Counted from the stretch's first letter, positions 6,592 to 15,990 are shown. The stretch: DNA of 64,000 bases from Archangiaceae bacterium (GCA_016714225.1 JADJNS010000008.1:310001-374000); one strand, 5' to 3'. Notes: generated by a model not told the origin, from the sequence alone. Numbers and translations are program-made.

Positions 6592-9252
6592 ATGTGGCGC
6601 GCACTCCCGCTCGTCCTGATCTCGTGGGCCGCCGCCGCCTACGAAGGCGCCCGCGTCGAGGTGAAAGACGCGGGCGTCCACGTCCCCGTGCTCACCAAAG
6701 CGCCGGCCCTGCTCGAGTTCGTGCAGGCCGACTACCCGCCCGAGGCCACCGACGCCGGAGTCGCCGCGGCGGTGCACCTCAAGGTCACCTTGGGCGCCGA
6801 CGGCAGCGTCACCGACGCCGAGGTCACCCAGCCGGTGGGCTTCGGCTTCGACGAGGCGGCGGCGCAGGCGGTGAGGCGCTTCCGCTTCAGCCCGGCCGAG
6901 ATCGACAACGTGCCGGCCGCGGTGCAGCTCGAGTACGTCTACAACTTCGTGCTGCAGGTGCCCGACGCCGGCACCCCCGACCCCGACGCCGGGGTGGCCA
7001 TCAAGGTGCCCACCGCCACGCTCAAGGGCACCCTGATCGTCCGCGGCTCGCGCACCCGGCTGCCCGGCGGCATCGTGCGCTGCGAGAACCTGCCCGATGC
7101 AGGAGACACCACCGCGGACGACGACGGCCAGTTCTCGTTCACCGTGCCGGCCGGCGAGTGCAAGGTGGTGGTCAGCGCCGGCGGCTATCACCCCTTCCAC
7201 ACCGACGAGACGCTCGAGCCCGACGAGATTCGCGAGGTGAAGTACTTCGTGCTCTCGAAGACCGTCGGCTACGAGACGGTGATTCGCGACAAGAAGGACA
7301 AGAAAGAGGTCGTCAACCGCACCCTCAGCCGCACCGAGCTGCAGAAGATTCCCGGCACCTTCGGCGACCCGATTCGCGTCATCCAGAACTTTCCCGGCGT
7401 GGCGCGCGCTCCGTTCTTCGGCGGCCAGCTGGTGGTGCGCGGCGCGAACCCCAACCAGACGCTCTTCTTTCTCGACGGCGTGCAGGTGCCGCTGCTGTTC
7501 CACTTCGGCGGCGGCCCCTCGGTCATCAGCGCCGAGTTCATCGACAAGATCGACTTCTACCCGGGCGGCTTCGGTGCGCGGTACGGCCGCGCGGTCGGCG
7601 GCGCCGTCGACGTGCAGACCCGCAAGGGCTCGGCCGACGCCTGGCACGTGGTGGCCAACGCCGACCTGCAGGGCGCCGCGGCCTTCGTCGAGGCGCCCAT
7701 CACCGACAAGGTGAGCGTCGCCGGCAGTGTGCGCCGCAGCTACATCGACGCGCTCTTGCCGCTGGTGCTCCCGAAAGACCCCGAGGGCGGCACGCTGTTG
7801 GTGGTGCCCCAGTATTGGGACTACCAGGTGCGCATCGACTACGGCACCCGCCGCGGCCAGACCTCAGTGGCCGGCGCCTCGACCTTCTCGCTGATGGCCT
7901 TCGGCAGCGACGACGTGCTGCGCGTGGTGGCCACCGGCATGGGCCTCGACGCCGACTTCAGCTTGAGCTTCCACACGCTCTTTCACCGCCTGGTCGGCAC
8001 GTGGACGTACCGGGGCCCCAACGCCACCCTCAAGCTGGTGCCGTGGGCGGGCTACGATCTGGCCTCGATCGATCTCGGCATCTTGAGGTTCGACGCCAAC
8101 CGCTACACCCTCGGCGTGCGCGCCGACCTCGAGGTCGAGCTCGCCAGCTTCCTCACCCTGCGCGCCGGAGCCGACATCTTCGACGAGCACCTGATCGGCG
8201 AGGCCAAGCTGCCGGTGCTCTCGGGTGACCAGTACGTCGGCTTCCCCGGCGCCGAGCCCAAGACCGAGACCCAGCGCATCGCGCAGAGCCCCGACACCTT
8301 CGACGGCGCGCTGTACCTCGAGGCCGATGCCCGCGTCGGCCCCGTCACCCTCACGCCCGGCGTTCGCGCCTCGCACGCGGTGATCTACGGGCAGACGCTG
8401 CACGCCTTCGACCCGCGCTTGTGGCTTCGCTACCACGCCATCAAAGACTGGACGACCATCAAGGGCAGCGTCGGCCTGTACACGCAGCCTCCGGCGGCCT
8501 TCAACATGGCGCCGGCGCCGCTGGGCAACCCCGGCCTCAAGCACGAGAAGGCGTTTCAGTCGTCGCTCGGGGTCAGCCAGAAGATCACCGAGAACATCAA
8601 CGTCGACGTCACCGGCTACTTCAACCGCCGCTACGAGAACGTCGGCCCGGGCGAGCGCACCGTGAACCCCGACGGCTCGGTGACCCAGCTGCGCTCGGGC
8701 AACACGGCCTACGGCACCTCGTACGGCCTCGAGGTGCTGCTGCGCCACGAGGTGACCAAGAACTTCTTCGGCTGGGTGGCGTACACCTTCAGCCGCTCGG
8801 TCGAGGGCGTGAACGGCGGAGACGTCTACATCGGCCCGAACGATCAGACCCACAACCTGATCGTGGTGGGCTCGTACCGCATTCCGCTCTTCTGCTCGCG
8901 CGAGGTGGCCTGCGGTGGCTGGGAGTTCGGCGGCCGCTTCCGCCTCGTCAGCGGCAACCCCACCACGCCGCTGATGCACCAGTATGATCTGTACCGCAAC
9001 GACGCCAACGCCTTCTCGTCGATGCGCGGGCCGTTTCGCTCGGCGCGCCAGCCCACCTTTCACCAGCTCGATCTGCGCCTCGACAAGAACTTCGTCTTCG
9101 ACCGGTGGACGCTCGGGCTCTACCTCGACGTGCAGAACGTCTACAACCAGCGCAACATCGAAGGCACCATCACCGACTACCGCGCTCGCCAGGAGTACAC
9201 GGTGCCCGGCATCCCCATTCTCCCCATCTTGGGCGTAAAGGCGTCGCTGTGA
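6592..9252 (+). CDS. TonB-dependent receptor with N-terminal TonB-like and carboxypeptidase-regulatory-like domains
   Basis: The product is 886 residues. A short signal peptide (to about residue 16) is followed by a TonB C-terminal-like domain (about 41-125: VQADYPPEA, VTLGADGSVTDAEV, QAVRRFRFSPA). Next comes a carboxypeptidase-regulatory/CNA-B-like domain (about 142-222), then the receptor plug (about 240-350, including VVRGANPNQTLFFLDG) and a C-terminal beta-barrel to the end. Start ATG 6592 is the first that gives a signal peptide. Receptors of this type import metal chelates or other large solutes across the outer membrane using TonB energy. Carrying the TonB-like domain on the receptor itself is unusual. 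The substrate is not identifiable. The next gene overlaps by four bases, so the two are probably co-translated. Confidence 0.88.
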   Translation: MWRALPLVLISWAAAAYEGARVEVKDAGVHVPVLTKAPALLEFVQADYPPEATDAGVAAAVHLKVTLGADGSVTDAEVTQPVGFGFDEAAAQAVRRFRFSPAEIDNVPAAVQLEYVYNFVLQVPDAGTPDPDAGVAIKVPTATLKGTLIVRGSRTRLPGGIVRCENLPDAGDTTADDDGQFSFTVPAGECKVVVSAGGYHPFHTDETLEPDEIREVKYFVLSKTVGYETVIRDKKDKKEVVNRTLSRTELQKIPGTFGDPIRVIQNFPGVARAPFFGGQLVVRGANPNQTLFFLDGVQVPLLFHFGGGPSVISAEFIDKIDFYPGGFGARYGRAVGGAVDVQTRKGSADAWHVVANADLQGAAAFVEAPITDKVSVAGSVRRSYIDALLPLVLPKDPEGGTLLVVPQYWDYQVRIDYGTRRGQTSVAGASTFSLMAFGSDDVLRVVATGMGLDADFSLSFHTLFHRLVGTWTYRGPNATLKLVPWAGYDLASIDLGILRFDANRYTLGVRADLEVELASFLTLRAGADIFDEHLIGEAKLPVLSGDQYVGFPGAEPKTETQRIAQSPDTFDGALYLEADARVGPVTLTPGVRASHAVIYGQTLHAFDPRLWLRYHAIKDWTTIKGSVGLYTQPPAAFNMAPAPLGNPGLKHEKAFQSSLGVSQKITENINVDVTGYFNRRYENVGPGERTVNPDGSVTQLRSGNTAYGTSYGLEVLLRHEVTKNFFGWVAYTFSRSVEGVNGGDVYIGPNDQTHNLIVVGSYRIPLFCSREVACGGWEFGGRFRLVSGNPTTPLMHQYDLYRNDANAFSSMRGPFRSARQPTFHQLDLRLDKNFVFDRWTLGLYLDVQNVYNQRNIEGTITDYRARQEYTVPGIPILPILGVKASL

Positions 9253-10289
9253 AGAGGCTCGCGCTCCTCGCCCTCGCCCTCACCGGGTGCCTCGGGCCGC
9301 AAGACGACGCCAGCCAGGTGCACGATCTGCGCGTCATCGCCGCCAGCTTCAGCCCGCCCGAGGTGATGGCGCCCAGCTGCGCCGGCCTGCTCGGCGGAGG
9401 CCTGGGCAACCTGGGCGGCGGCGGCGACGCCGGCTTCTCGTTCGACGCGGGCATGTTCAACCCCAACGCCTCGCTGCTGGCGCTGGCCTCGTACGCGGTG
9501 CCGATTCGCATGCAGTGGCTGGTGCTCGACCCTGAAGGGCGCGACATCGACTACGAGCTGCGCGCCTGCGCCGACACCTCTGACCTCACCTGCGTCGACG
9601 CCGGCTTCGTCAGCCTCGCCGCGGGCACCATGAAGCCGGGCACCCTCGACTTCACCGCCCCCCTGGGCATCACCTTCTCCAGCGGCACGCTGCAGGGCTT
9701 CTTGAGCGGCGACGGCGGCCAGCCGCTGCTGCTCGACGTGCTGAACCGCGACTCGTTCAAGGGCCTGGGCGGGTTCCGCATGCCGGTGGTGCTGCACGTC
9801 ACCGCCGGCGCCGAGCAGGTGTTCGCGCAGAAGCTGATGGTCTACTCGTGCAAGCTGTTCGACGATCAGAAGGCCAACGTGCAGCCGCAGATCACCGGCA
9901 TCAACGTGCTGGGCGAAAGCTGGCCCGAGAGCCTCGACGGCGGCCCGACCCGGTCGTTCTCGCTGGGCAGCGGAGAGCTCGAGATGGTGCCCGACGACTT
10001 CACCGCGCTCGAAGAAGACTACGTGGTGAACAGCTTTCAGCTCACCCCGGTGCGCCTCAAAGAGAGCTGGAAGTTCAGCTGGCACACCTCGCTGGGCCGC
10101 TTCACCCCCACCACCAGCGGCGGCACCAACTTCACCGGAGAGCTCAACAAGCCGCGCAGCAACTGGCTGCCGCGCCTCGACGGCGGCACCGCGGCGCTGG
10201 TCGAGACCGACGTCGACTTCTGGGTGGTGGTGCGTGACGGCCGCGGCGGCGAGTCGTGGGTGCAGCGCAAGGCGCACTTTACCCCGTAG
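9249..10289 (+). CDS. Unrecognised lipoprotein partnered with the TonB-dependent receptor
   Basis: I do not recognise this 346-residue protein. It begins with a short lipoprotein signal (KRLALLALALTGC) and is then mostly soluble. It has few cysteines, a Gly-rich patch near residues 50-65, and no obvious catalytic motif. The GTG start at 9249 overlaps the receptor stop by four bases (GTGA), and the tight coupling suggests a protein acting with the receptor, for example as a surface substrate-capturing lipoprotein. That role is inferred from position only. Confidence 0.75.
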   Translation: MKRLALLALALTGCLGPQDDASQVHDLRVIAASFSPPEVMAPSCAGLLGGGLGNLGGGGDAGFSFDAGMFNPNASLLALASYAVPIRMQWLVLDPEGRDIDYELRACADTSDLTCVDAGFVSLAAGTMKPGTLDFTAPLGITFSSGTLQGFLSGDGGQPLLLDVLNRDSFKGLGGFRMPVVLHVTAGAEQVFAQKLMVYSCKLFDDQKANVQPQITGINVLGESWPESLDGGPTRSFSLGSGELEMVPDDFTALEEDYVVNSFQLTPVRLKESWKFSWHTSLGRFTPTTSGGTNFTGELNKPRSNWLPRLDGGTAALVETDVDFWVVVRDGRGGESWVQRKAHFTP

Positions 10290-10294
10290 AAGCC

Positions 10295-10876
10295 ATGGCC
10301 GAGACCCTCTGCCCGAGTTGCGGCCAAGGCCCGATTCCGGAAGACAGTGAGGCCTGCCCCAACTGCCACACCCGGTTCGCCGAGAACCCGCTGTACCGGC
10401 GCGCGCGGCGGGGTGGGGGGCTGCACGTTCGAAAAGACGAGGCCGACCTCGAGGCCACCCGCACCACGCTGGGCGGCATCACCGGCGCCGTCGACGCGCA
10501 CCCGGTGCCCACCGCGGTGGTGCTGGTGGCGGCGACCTTCACCTGGGTGGTGCGCTGCGTGGGCGGCTTCAGCGGCGCGCCCGAGCCCACCTGGCCGCTG
10601 GCGCTCGCCGCCGCCCAGATGGGCGTGGCGATGATGCTGCTGGTCTCGGCCGGGCCGGCGCGCTCGCTGGCGCAGATGTGCGCGCTGGCGCAGGTCGCCT
10701 GCGGCTACTTCGCCGGCGGCCCCACCATCGTGCAGGTCGGCTACATCGGCGCCGGCTTCACGCTGATGCTGATGACCTTCGGCGAGCCCGGCGACGCGCG
10801 AAGGTGGACGGCGACCGGCGCCTCGCTGGCGATGCTGGCCTTCGCGGTGTGGGCCTCGGTCACCCAGTTGGTTTGA
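10295..10876 (+). CDS. Zinc-ribbon membrane protein, function unknown
   Basis: The product is 193 residues. The N-terminus holds a zinc ribbon (CPSCGQ...CPNC), followed by a short basic linker and four or so hydrophobic segments (about residues 75-95, 105-125, 130-150, 165-190). ATG 10295 begins five bases after the previous stop, so it is likely the last gene of the receptor operon. I cannot assign a function. Small ribbon-plus-membrane proteins of this kind are common orphans in myxobacteria. Confidence 0.72.
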   Translation: MAETLCPSCGQGPIPEDSEACPNCHTRFAENPLYRRARRGGGLHVRKDEADLEATRTTLGGITGAVDAHPVPTAVVLVAATFTWVVRCVGGFSGAPEPTWPLALAAAQMGVAMMLLVSAGPARSLAQMCALAQVACGYFAGGPTIVQVGYIGAGFTLMLMTFGEPGDARRWTATGASLAMLAFAVWASVTQLV

Positions 10877-10911
10877 CTCTCGGGTCAGCGCGGCGCAGTG
10901 TCCGCCCCGTC

Positions 10912-11934
10912 ATGCGCCTGGTCTGGGTCGCGGTTCTCATCGCGTGCGGCTGTACGGGGCCCGGGCTGGTCGGGCTGGAAGACGAGCCGGGCCAGGTCGT
11001 GGGGGTCGCCCCGGCCCGCTACGGTGAGCGGAAGATGGCGGTGCAGAAGCACGGCCCGCCATACCCGGTGGTGATGGCGCACGGCTTCTTCGGCTTCGAC
11101 GCCTTCGCCGGCGTCGACCAGCTGACCTACTTCTACGGGGTGAGAGACGATCTCGCCCGGCGCGGCGAGAAGCAGGTGTTCACTCCGGCGGTCGACCCGT
11201 TCAACGACTCGGCGACCCGCGGCGCCCAGCTGTTCGCGGCGGTGCAGAGGGTGCTCGACGAGACCGGGGCCGCGAAGGTGATCATCATCGGCCACTCGCA
11301 GGGCGGCCTCGACGCGCGGGTGGTGGCGCACGAGCACCCCGACCTGGTGGCCGCGGTGGTGACGGTGGCGACGCCGCACCGGGGCAGCCCGGTGGGCGAC
11401 CTGGGCAGCCGGGCGGTGTCAGACCCCGACGCGCGCGCGGCGGTCGACTCGCTGGTGCGCTTCATCGGCGGCGCGCTGTGGAGCACGTCGCAGAAAGAGA
11501 CCTCGCTGTTCACCGCGCTCGGCCAGTTCTCGGTCGCTGGCATCGTGCCGTTCAACGCCCGCTACACCGATGCGCCGGGAGTGCCGTACCTCTCGGTGGC
11601 CGGCCGCAGCGGCTTGAAGAGCGGCAGGGGGGTCTGCGATGCGGCCGATCGCCCGCCGTTCATCTCGAAGTGGGACTCGACGTTGGACCCGGTGAACTCG
11701 GGGCTCCAACCCACCGAGCTGTACCTCGAGAAGAACTGGTTGGACCCCGAGCCCAACGACGGGCTGGTCACGGTCTCGAGCGCCCGCTGGGGCGAGTTCT
11801 TGGGCTGCGTGCCCGCCGATCACCTCGACGAGATCGGCCAGCTGTTCGGCCAGAGCCCGGGCCTGTTCAACGACTGGAGCCACCGAGACTTCTACGCCTC
11901 GCTGATCGCCCTGCTGCGCGCGCGCGGGCTGTAG
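10912..11934 (+). CDS. Secreted or lipid-anchored triacylglycerol lipase (family I type)
   Basis: The 340-residue alpha/beta hydrolase has the hallmarks of Pseudomonas/Burkholderia family I lipases. The oxyanion loop is in VVMAHGFFGFD (about 54-64), the nucleophile is S129 in GHSQGG, the acid is D283 in NDGLV, and the base is H304 in DHLDE. ATPHRGSP (153-160) is also typical. The N-terminus is a lipoprotein signal with lipobox L9-I-A-C12. It probably hydrolyses long-chain acylglycerols outside the cytoplasm, consistent with a predatory lifestyle. No dedicated foldase gene is nearby. Confidence 0.88.
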   Translation: MRLVWVAVLIACGCTGPGLVGLEDEPGQVVGVAPARYGERKMAVQKHGPPYPVVMAHGFFGFDAFAGVDQLTYFYGVRDDLARRGEKQVFTPAVDPFNDSATRGAQLFAAVQRVLDETGAAKVIIIGHSQGGLDARVVAHEHPDLVAAVVTVATPHRGSPVGDLGSRAVSDPDARAAVDSLVRFIGGALWSTSQKETSLFTALGQFSVAGIVPFNARYTDAPGVPYLSVAGRSGLKSGRGVCDAADRPPFISKWDSTLDPVNSGLQPTELYLEKNWLDPEPNDGLVTVSSARWGEFLGCVPADHLDEIGQLFGQSPGLFNDWSHRDFYASLIALLRARGL

Positions 11935-12182
11935 GGTGCGGCGGGCTTCCGAGAGAGCCTGCAGAGCGTGACAGACGTTCGAGAGCGGTCAGGGTGAGCG
12001 ACGTCGAGCCCTGGCGTCGCTCGCCGAATGCTGAGCCGCACATACTCCATCGTAGAAGGGCGCTTGCTCTGCGGCTTGAAGCCCGGAGTATGCGGCGCTT
12101 CGCGTTCCAGCTGCGACGGCATCCTTCGACTGAAGCGCTTCGCGCTCCGCTCAGGATGATCGCTCTGACGATGATCGCTCGC
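11935..12182. other. Convergent intergenic spacer with dispersed repeat
   Basis: This 248-base spacer lies between the lipase (plus) and the MFS gene (minus), which converge here. Over half of it is dispersed repeat copy 2. No gene or T-rich terminator is visible. The hairpin formed by the repeat may act as a two-way transcription barrier. Confidence 0.5.
11987..12121 (+). repeat. Dispersed ~135-bp hairpin repeat, copy 2
   Basis: This copy matches 3617-3750 in reverse complement and 35801-35932 in the same orientation. It is itself partly palindromic: GCCGCACATACTCC (about 12036-12049) pairs with GGAGTATGCGGC (about 12085-12096) around an internal region of about 35 bases. It sits between two convergent genes. 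Confidence 0.75.
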
Positions 12183-13511
12183 TCACTCCAGCGCCGAGAA
12201 CATGTCTCGGCGGCGCACGGCGAGCACCCAGAGAATCGCACCGAACAGCAGCGCGCCCGCCACGCCCACCTTGCGCAGGCCGACCGCGTCGGCCGCGGCG
12301 CCGGCGATGATCAGCCCCAGCGCGTACGTCGCGTCCAACGTCACGTGGTACAGCGACGCGATGCGGGCCTGGGTGCCTGGCGGCGCGCGCCCCAGCACCG
12401 CGCGGCCGCACCCGGTCACCACCGACAGGTAGACCGCCCCCAGCACCAGCATGGTGCCCATCGCGGCGGTCAGGTTCGGCGTCACCCAGAACGCGGCGGT
12501 GACGGCGGTGATGGCGATGCAGGTGAGCCGCATCCACCGTCCTGCTCCCACCCGGTCGAGCAGCGAGGCCGAGAGCAGGGCGGCCACCACCGCGCCGCCG
12601 CCCTGCGCCGCCACCAGCAGCGAGGCCGCCGCCGGGCCCTCTCTCAAGACCTGCAGCGCGAACACCGGCACCAGCCCGATGAACGGCGCGATGAAGAACC
12701 CCACCAGGGCGGTGATGGTCAGCGCCGACGAGATGCCGCGGTCATCGCGGGCCACCCGCGCGCCGTTGAGCAACGCGACCTTCAGGCTCTCGGCGCGGGC
12801 GTCGGCCCGGCGCGGTATCGGCCTCAGGTACGCCACCGCCACCAGCACCCCGCCGAAGCTGACCGCGTTGAGCCAGAACGCCAGCGCGGTGCTGCCCAGC
12901 GCGATCGCCGGCGCGGCCAGCAGCGGGCCCACCACCCGCGCCAGGTTCCACTGGCCCGAGTTCAAGAACATCGCGCTGGTCAGGTCTCTCTTCGGCACCA
13001 GGTCGGCGATCGCGGCGTTGAAGCCGGCGGTCAGCAGCACCGAGCCGCACCCGGTGAGAAACATCAGCAGCGACACCAGCGGTACGGTCAGCCAGTGCAG
13101 CGAAGCCAGCCCCGCGAGCAGGGCGGCGATCACCGCCTGCGCCACCGTGATCCACAACAGCCACTTCTTGCGATCTGCCCGGTCAGACAACGCGCCACCC
13201 AGCGGCCCCAGCACCGCCACCGGCACGAACAGCATCGCGGTCACCAGCCCGGTCGCGGCGGCCAGCCCGGTGGTCTCGGTGACCCACACTCCCACCGCGA
13301 CCCGCTCCATCCACGTGCCGACGCTCGAGATGAACGCCCCCACGCACAAGAGCAGGAAGTCGCGGTTCTTGAACGCCCGCAGCGGCGACGCCGAGGGCAC
13401 CTCGATCGTCGCCTCGCCCCCGAGCGGTGGCGCAGCGGCCGCGGGCTGGGTTCGCTCGAGCACGGTAGAGGTGATGTGCATCACGTGGCGGCGCCCTTGC
13501 GCAAGGGCCAT
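12183..13511 (-). CDS. MFS exporter (EntS/MFS_3-like)
   Basis: The 442-residue protein has about 12 hydrophobic segments and the MFS signature between helices 2 and 3 (GPLGGALSDRADRKKWL). The overall pattern (opening FLLLCVGAFISSVGTWMERVA, split in order) resembles the MFS_3/EntS exporter subfamily that ejects siderophores or drugs. The substrate is not identifiable here. ATG 13511 is used; an internal ATG at 13481 is possible and would drop a polar ten-residue leader. It lies 45 bases after the Hsp70 gene in the same direction and may be read through from it. Confidence 0.85.
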   Translation of the reverse strand: MALAQGRRHVMHITSTVLERTQPAAAAPPLGGEATIEVPSASPLRAFKNRDFLLLCVGAFISSVGTWMERVAVGVWVTETTGLAAATGLVTAMLFVPVAVLGPLGGALSDRADRKKWLLWITVAQAVIAALLAGLASLHWLTVPLVSLLMFLTGCGSVLLTAGFNAAIADLVPKRDLTSAMFLNSGQWNLARVVGPLLAAPAIALGSTALAFWLNAVSFGGVLVAVAYLRPIPRRADARAESLKVALLNGARVARDDRGISSALTITALVGFFIAPFIGLVPVFALQVLREGPAAASLLVAAQGGGAVVAALLSASLLDRVGAGRWMRLTCIAITAVTAAFWVTPNLTAAMGTMLVLGAVYLSVVTGCGRAVLGRAPPGTQARIASLYHVTLDATYALGLIIAGAAADAVGLRKVGVAGALLFGAILWVLAVRRRDMFSALE

Positions 13512-13556
13512 GCCGACGTGAACGCACGGACCACCTGACGGTATCGGTCGGCCCTG

Positions 13557-15113
13557 CTACGCCGAGGTGACGCGCACGGTGGTCTTCAGCTCTTTGCCGC
13601 TCGAGGGATCTCGCGCGTACATGGTCAAGATGCCCTCGACGTTCACGTCGAAGGTGATCTCGACCTGCACCTCGCCGGCGCGCGCCGGGCGAATGCCCGA
13701 GAAGGTGAACTCGCCGAGCAGCTCGTTCTTCGAGACGTGCTCGTTGTCACCCTGGAAGATGCGCATGATCAGCTCGGTCTGGTTGTCCGCGCTGGTGGTC
13801 CCGATGATCTGCTTCGCGTTGGGAATCGCCGCGTTGCGCGGAAAGATCATGTGGAAGTCGGGGCCGCCGCGCTCGGTCGCCCCGCGCTCGAGCCCGATCG
13901 CCATGGGGATCACGTCGAGCAGCTGCAGCCGCAGGTTGGTGTCGTCTTGCAGCGAGTGGGCGTACAGCGCGGCGCCGATCGCCACCGCCTCGTCGGGGTG
14001 CACGCCCTTGCTGGGCGGCTTGCCGAAGAACTTCGTCAGCCGGTCTTGCACGATCGGCATGCGGGTCTGCCCGCCGACCAGCATCACCTCGTCGATTTCC
14101 TTCGTCGACAGCCCCGAGTCGACCAGCACCCGCGCCACGATCTTCAGGGTGCGGTCGATGAGGTCCACCGTCAGCTGCTCGAGCAGCTTGCGGGTGAACT
14201 TCATCTCGATGTTGAGCGGCTGGCCCTGCGCCGTCATGGTGATGAAGGGAATGTTGAAGGGCGCCTCTTCGCGCGAGCTCAGGTCGATCTTGGTGCGCTC
14301 GGCGAGATCTTTGATGCGCTGCATGGCGACCGGGTCCTGGCTGAGATCGATGCCGGTCTTCTGCTGAAACTCGCGCAGCACGTAGTGAATCATCGCGTTG
14401 TCGAAGTCGATGCCGCCCAGGAAGATGTCTCCGCCCGTCGACTTCACCTCGAACACCTGCCCGCGAATCTCGATGATGCTGACGTCGAAGGTGCCGCCGC
14501 CCAGGTCGTAGATCACGACCTTCTCGTTGAGGCCCTTGCCGACTCCGTACGCCAGCGCGGCGGCGGTGGGCTCGTTGATGATCCGCACCACCTCCATGCC
14601 GATCAGCTTGCCCGAGTCTTTGACGCTCTGGCGCTGCCGGTCGGTGAAGTACGCCGGCACCGTCACCACCGCGCGGTGCACCGGCACCCGCAGGTAGTTC
14701 GACGCGACGTCGCGAATCTTGTTGAGGATCTTGGCGCTCACTTCCTGCAGCGAGAACTCTTTCTTCGCCACATCGAGCACGACCTCTTTGTTGTCGGCAG
14801 AGGGCCGCACCTGGTAGCCGACCACCTTCTTCATGGTGTCGACGATGTCGCTGCGGAAGCTGCGGCCCACCAGGCGCTTCGCCCCGTACACGGTGTTCTT
14901 CGGGTTGAGCTGCCACTGGCGCTTGGCCTCGTAGCCGATCAGCTCGTTGCCCTTGTCGTCGATCGCGAAGATCGACGGCACCGTGTACTCGCCCCCCTTG
15001 TAGGGAATGAGCTTCACGTGGGGCACGCCGTTGTGATCGCCGTCGACGATCGCGGCGCACGAGTTCGTCGTCCCCAGATCGACCCCGATGATCGGCTCTT
15101 TTTGAGCGGCCAT
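13557..15113 (-). CDS. Lidless Hsp70/DnaK-family chaperone
   Basis: The product is 518 residues against the usual 610-640. The actin-like ATPase domain is complete: DLGTTNS 12-18, DLGGGTFD 203-210, VGGQTRMP 346-353. A beta-sandwich substrate-binding domain follows from about 400. The chain stops at residue 518 after LKTTVRVTSA, so the C-terminal helical lid and the EEVD-like tail are absent. Because the 3' end is clean and the next gene is 45 bases away, this looks like a natural short paralogue rather than a truncation. Myxobacteria carry many DnaK paralogues, some with roles in motility and development. The window's grpE lies far away (52415). Confidence 0.9.
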   Translation of the reverse strand: MAAQKEPIIGVDLGTTNSCAAIVDGDHNGVPHVKLIPYKGGEYTVPSIFAIDDKGNELIGYEAKRQWQLNPKNTVYGAKRLVGRSFRSDIVDTMKKVVGYQVRPSADNKEVVLDVAKKEFSLQEVSAKILNKIRDVASNYLRVPVHRAVVTVPAYFTDRQRQSVKDSGKLIGMEVVRIINEPTAAALAYGVGKGLNEKVVIYDLGGGTFDVSIIEIRGQVFEVKSTGGDIFLGGIDFDNAMIHYVLREFQQKTGIDLSQDPVAMQRIKDLAERTKIDLSSREEAPFNIPFITMTAQGQPLNIEMKFTRKLLEQLTVDLIDRTLKIVARVLVDSGLSTKEIDEVMLVGGQTRMPIVQDRLTKFFGKPPSKGVHPDEAVAIGAALYAHSLQDDTNLRLQLLDVIPMAIGLERGATERGGPDFHMIFPRNAAIPNAKQIIGTTSADNQTELIMRIFQGDNEHVSKNELLGEFTFSGIRPARAGEVQVEITFDVNVEGILTMYARDPSSGKELKTTVRVTSA

Positions 15114-15197
15114 TTGAGGGCGGAACGCTAGTTCAACGCCGGCCGTTCGGAAGAGAATTTCCGTTGCGCACCCGTGACCACGTGCCGAAAGCGCCGG

Positions 15198-15911
15198 TCA
15201 GCCCTTCTTGCCCGAGCGCTCGAACCGCAGCCGATCGCGCAGCTCGCGCTGCAGCTGGGCCTCGTGCTCCTGCTCTTCGCGGGCCAGCTGGCGCGCGATC
15301 TCGGCCTGGGCTTTACGCAGCGGGTCATCTTTCGCCCCGCCGCCCTCGTCCGACAGCTGGGTGACCTCTTGCTCGCGCGCCTTGCCGGCCTCGTTGCGCC
15401 AGCACAGCGCGATGTAGGCGGGGTTCTTTTCCCCCAGGCCCCGCACGAAGGTGATCAGCTCTCCGGCCGGGTGCTCGCGGGTCGAGATCAACGCCCGATC
15501 GCCCCGCACCCAGCCCACCCGAAAGCCCTTGCTCTCGAGCCCGTCGCGAATGTGGGTGTTGAACCAGTCTTCCGCCTGCCGCGGCATCAGCGGCATCGTC
15601 TGCGAGGTCATCGCCAGCTTCGCGAAGGTGTACTTGGCGCTCTTCGGCAGCCCGTTCTCACCCAGGGCGAGCGGGCGGCGCAGCTTGCCGTCGTCGAACC
15701 CCACGAACACCACCGGCACGTTCGGGTCGAGCGTCACCGGCCCGCTCTGCGACTCGGCGAAGGCGTCGTCCCGATCTTCCGACGCGCTCGAGCCACTGTC
15801 CGGAGGCGGCGCGTTGGGGTCGGTCTCTTCGGCGGGCAGCACCTCGCTGGAGCGCGACACGCGCTCTCGGGGCTGACCGCCCGTCGAAGATGGAACCCGC
15901 CTGTGGGTCAC
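15198..15911 (-). CDS. Conserved hypothetical protein
   Basis: I do not recognise this 237-residue product. The first 60 residues are polar and rich in Ser, Pro and Glu. A compact middle region (about 65-175, with VPVVFVGFDDGKLRRPLALG and AEDWFNTHIRDGLESKGFRVGW) looks like a folded domain, and the C-terminal 60 residues are a charged alpha-helix or coiled coil (EQEHEAQLQRELRDRLRFER). There is no signal peptide, so it is probably cytoplasmic. It starts at GTG 15911 without a clear ribosome site. It lies 84 bases upstream of the Hsp70 gene in the same direction and may be functionally linked to it. Confidence 0.68.
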   Translation of the reverse strand: MTHRRVPSSTGGQPRERVSRSSEVLPAEETDPNAPPPDSGSSASEDRDDAFAESQSGPVTLDPNVPVVFVGFDDGKLRRPLALGENGLPKSAKYTFAKLAMTSQTMPLMPRQAEDWFNTHIRDGLESKGFRVGWVRGDRALISTREHPAGELITFVRGLGEKNPAYIALCWRNEAGKAREQEVTQLSDEGGGAKDDPLRKAQAEIARQLAREEQEHEAQLQRELRDRLRFERSGKKG

Positions 15912-15990
15912 GGTGAGCGAGGGTAGGGCCGCAACGGGGCGACTGCAACTTGGCGGGGTGCGCTTTGAACGCCGGGCACGTTGCGGTGGG

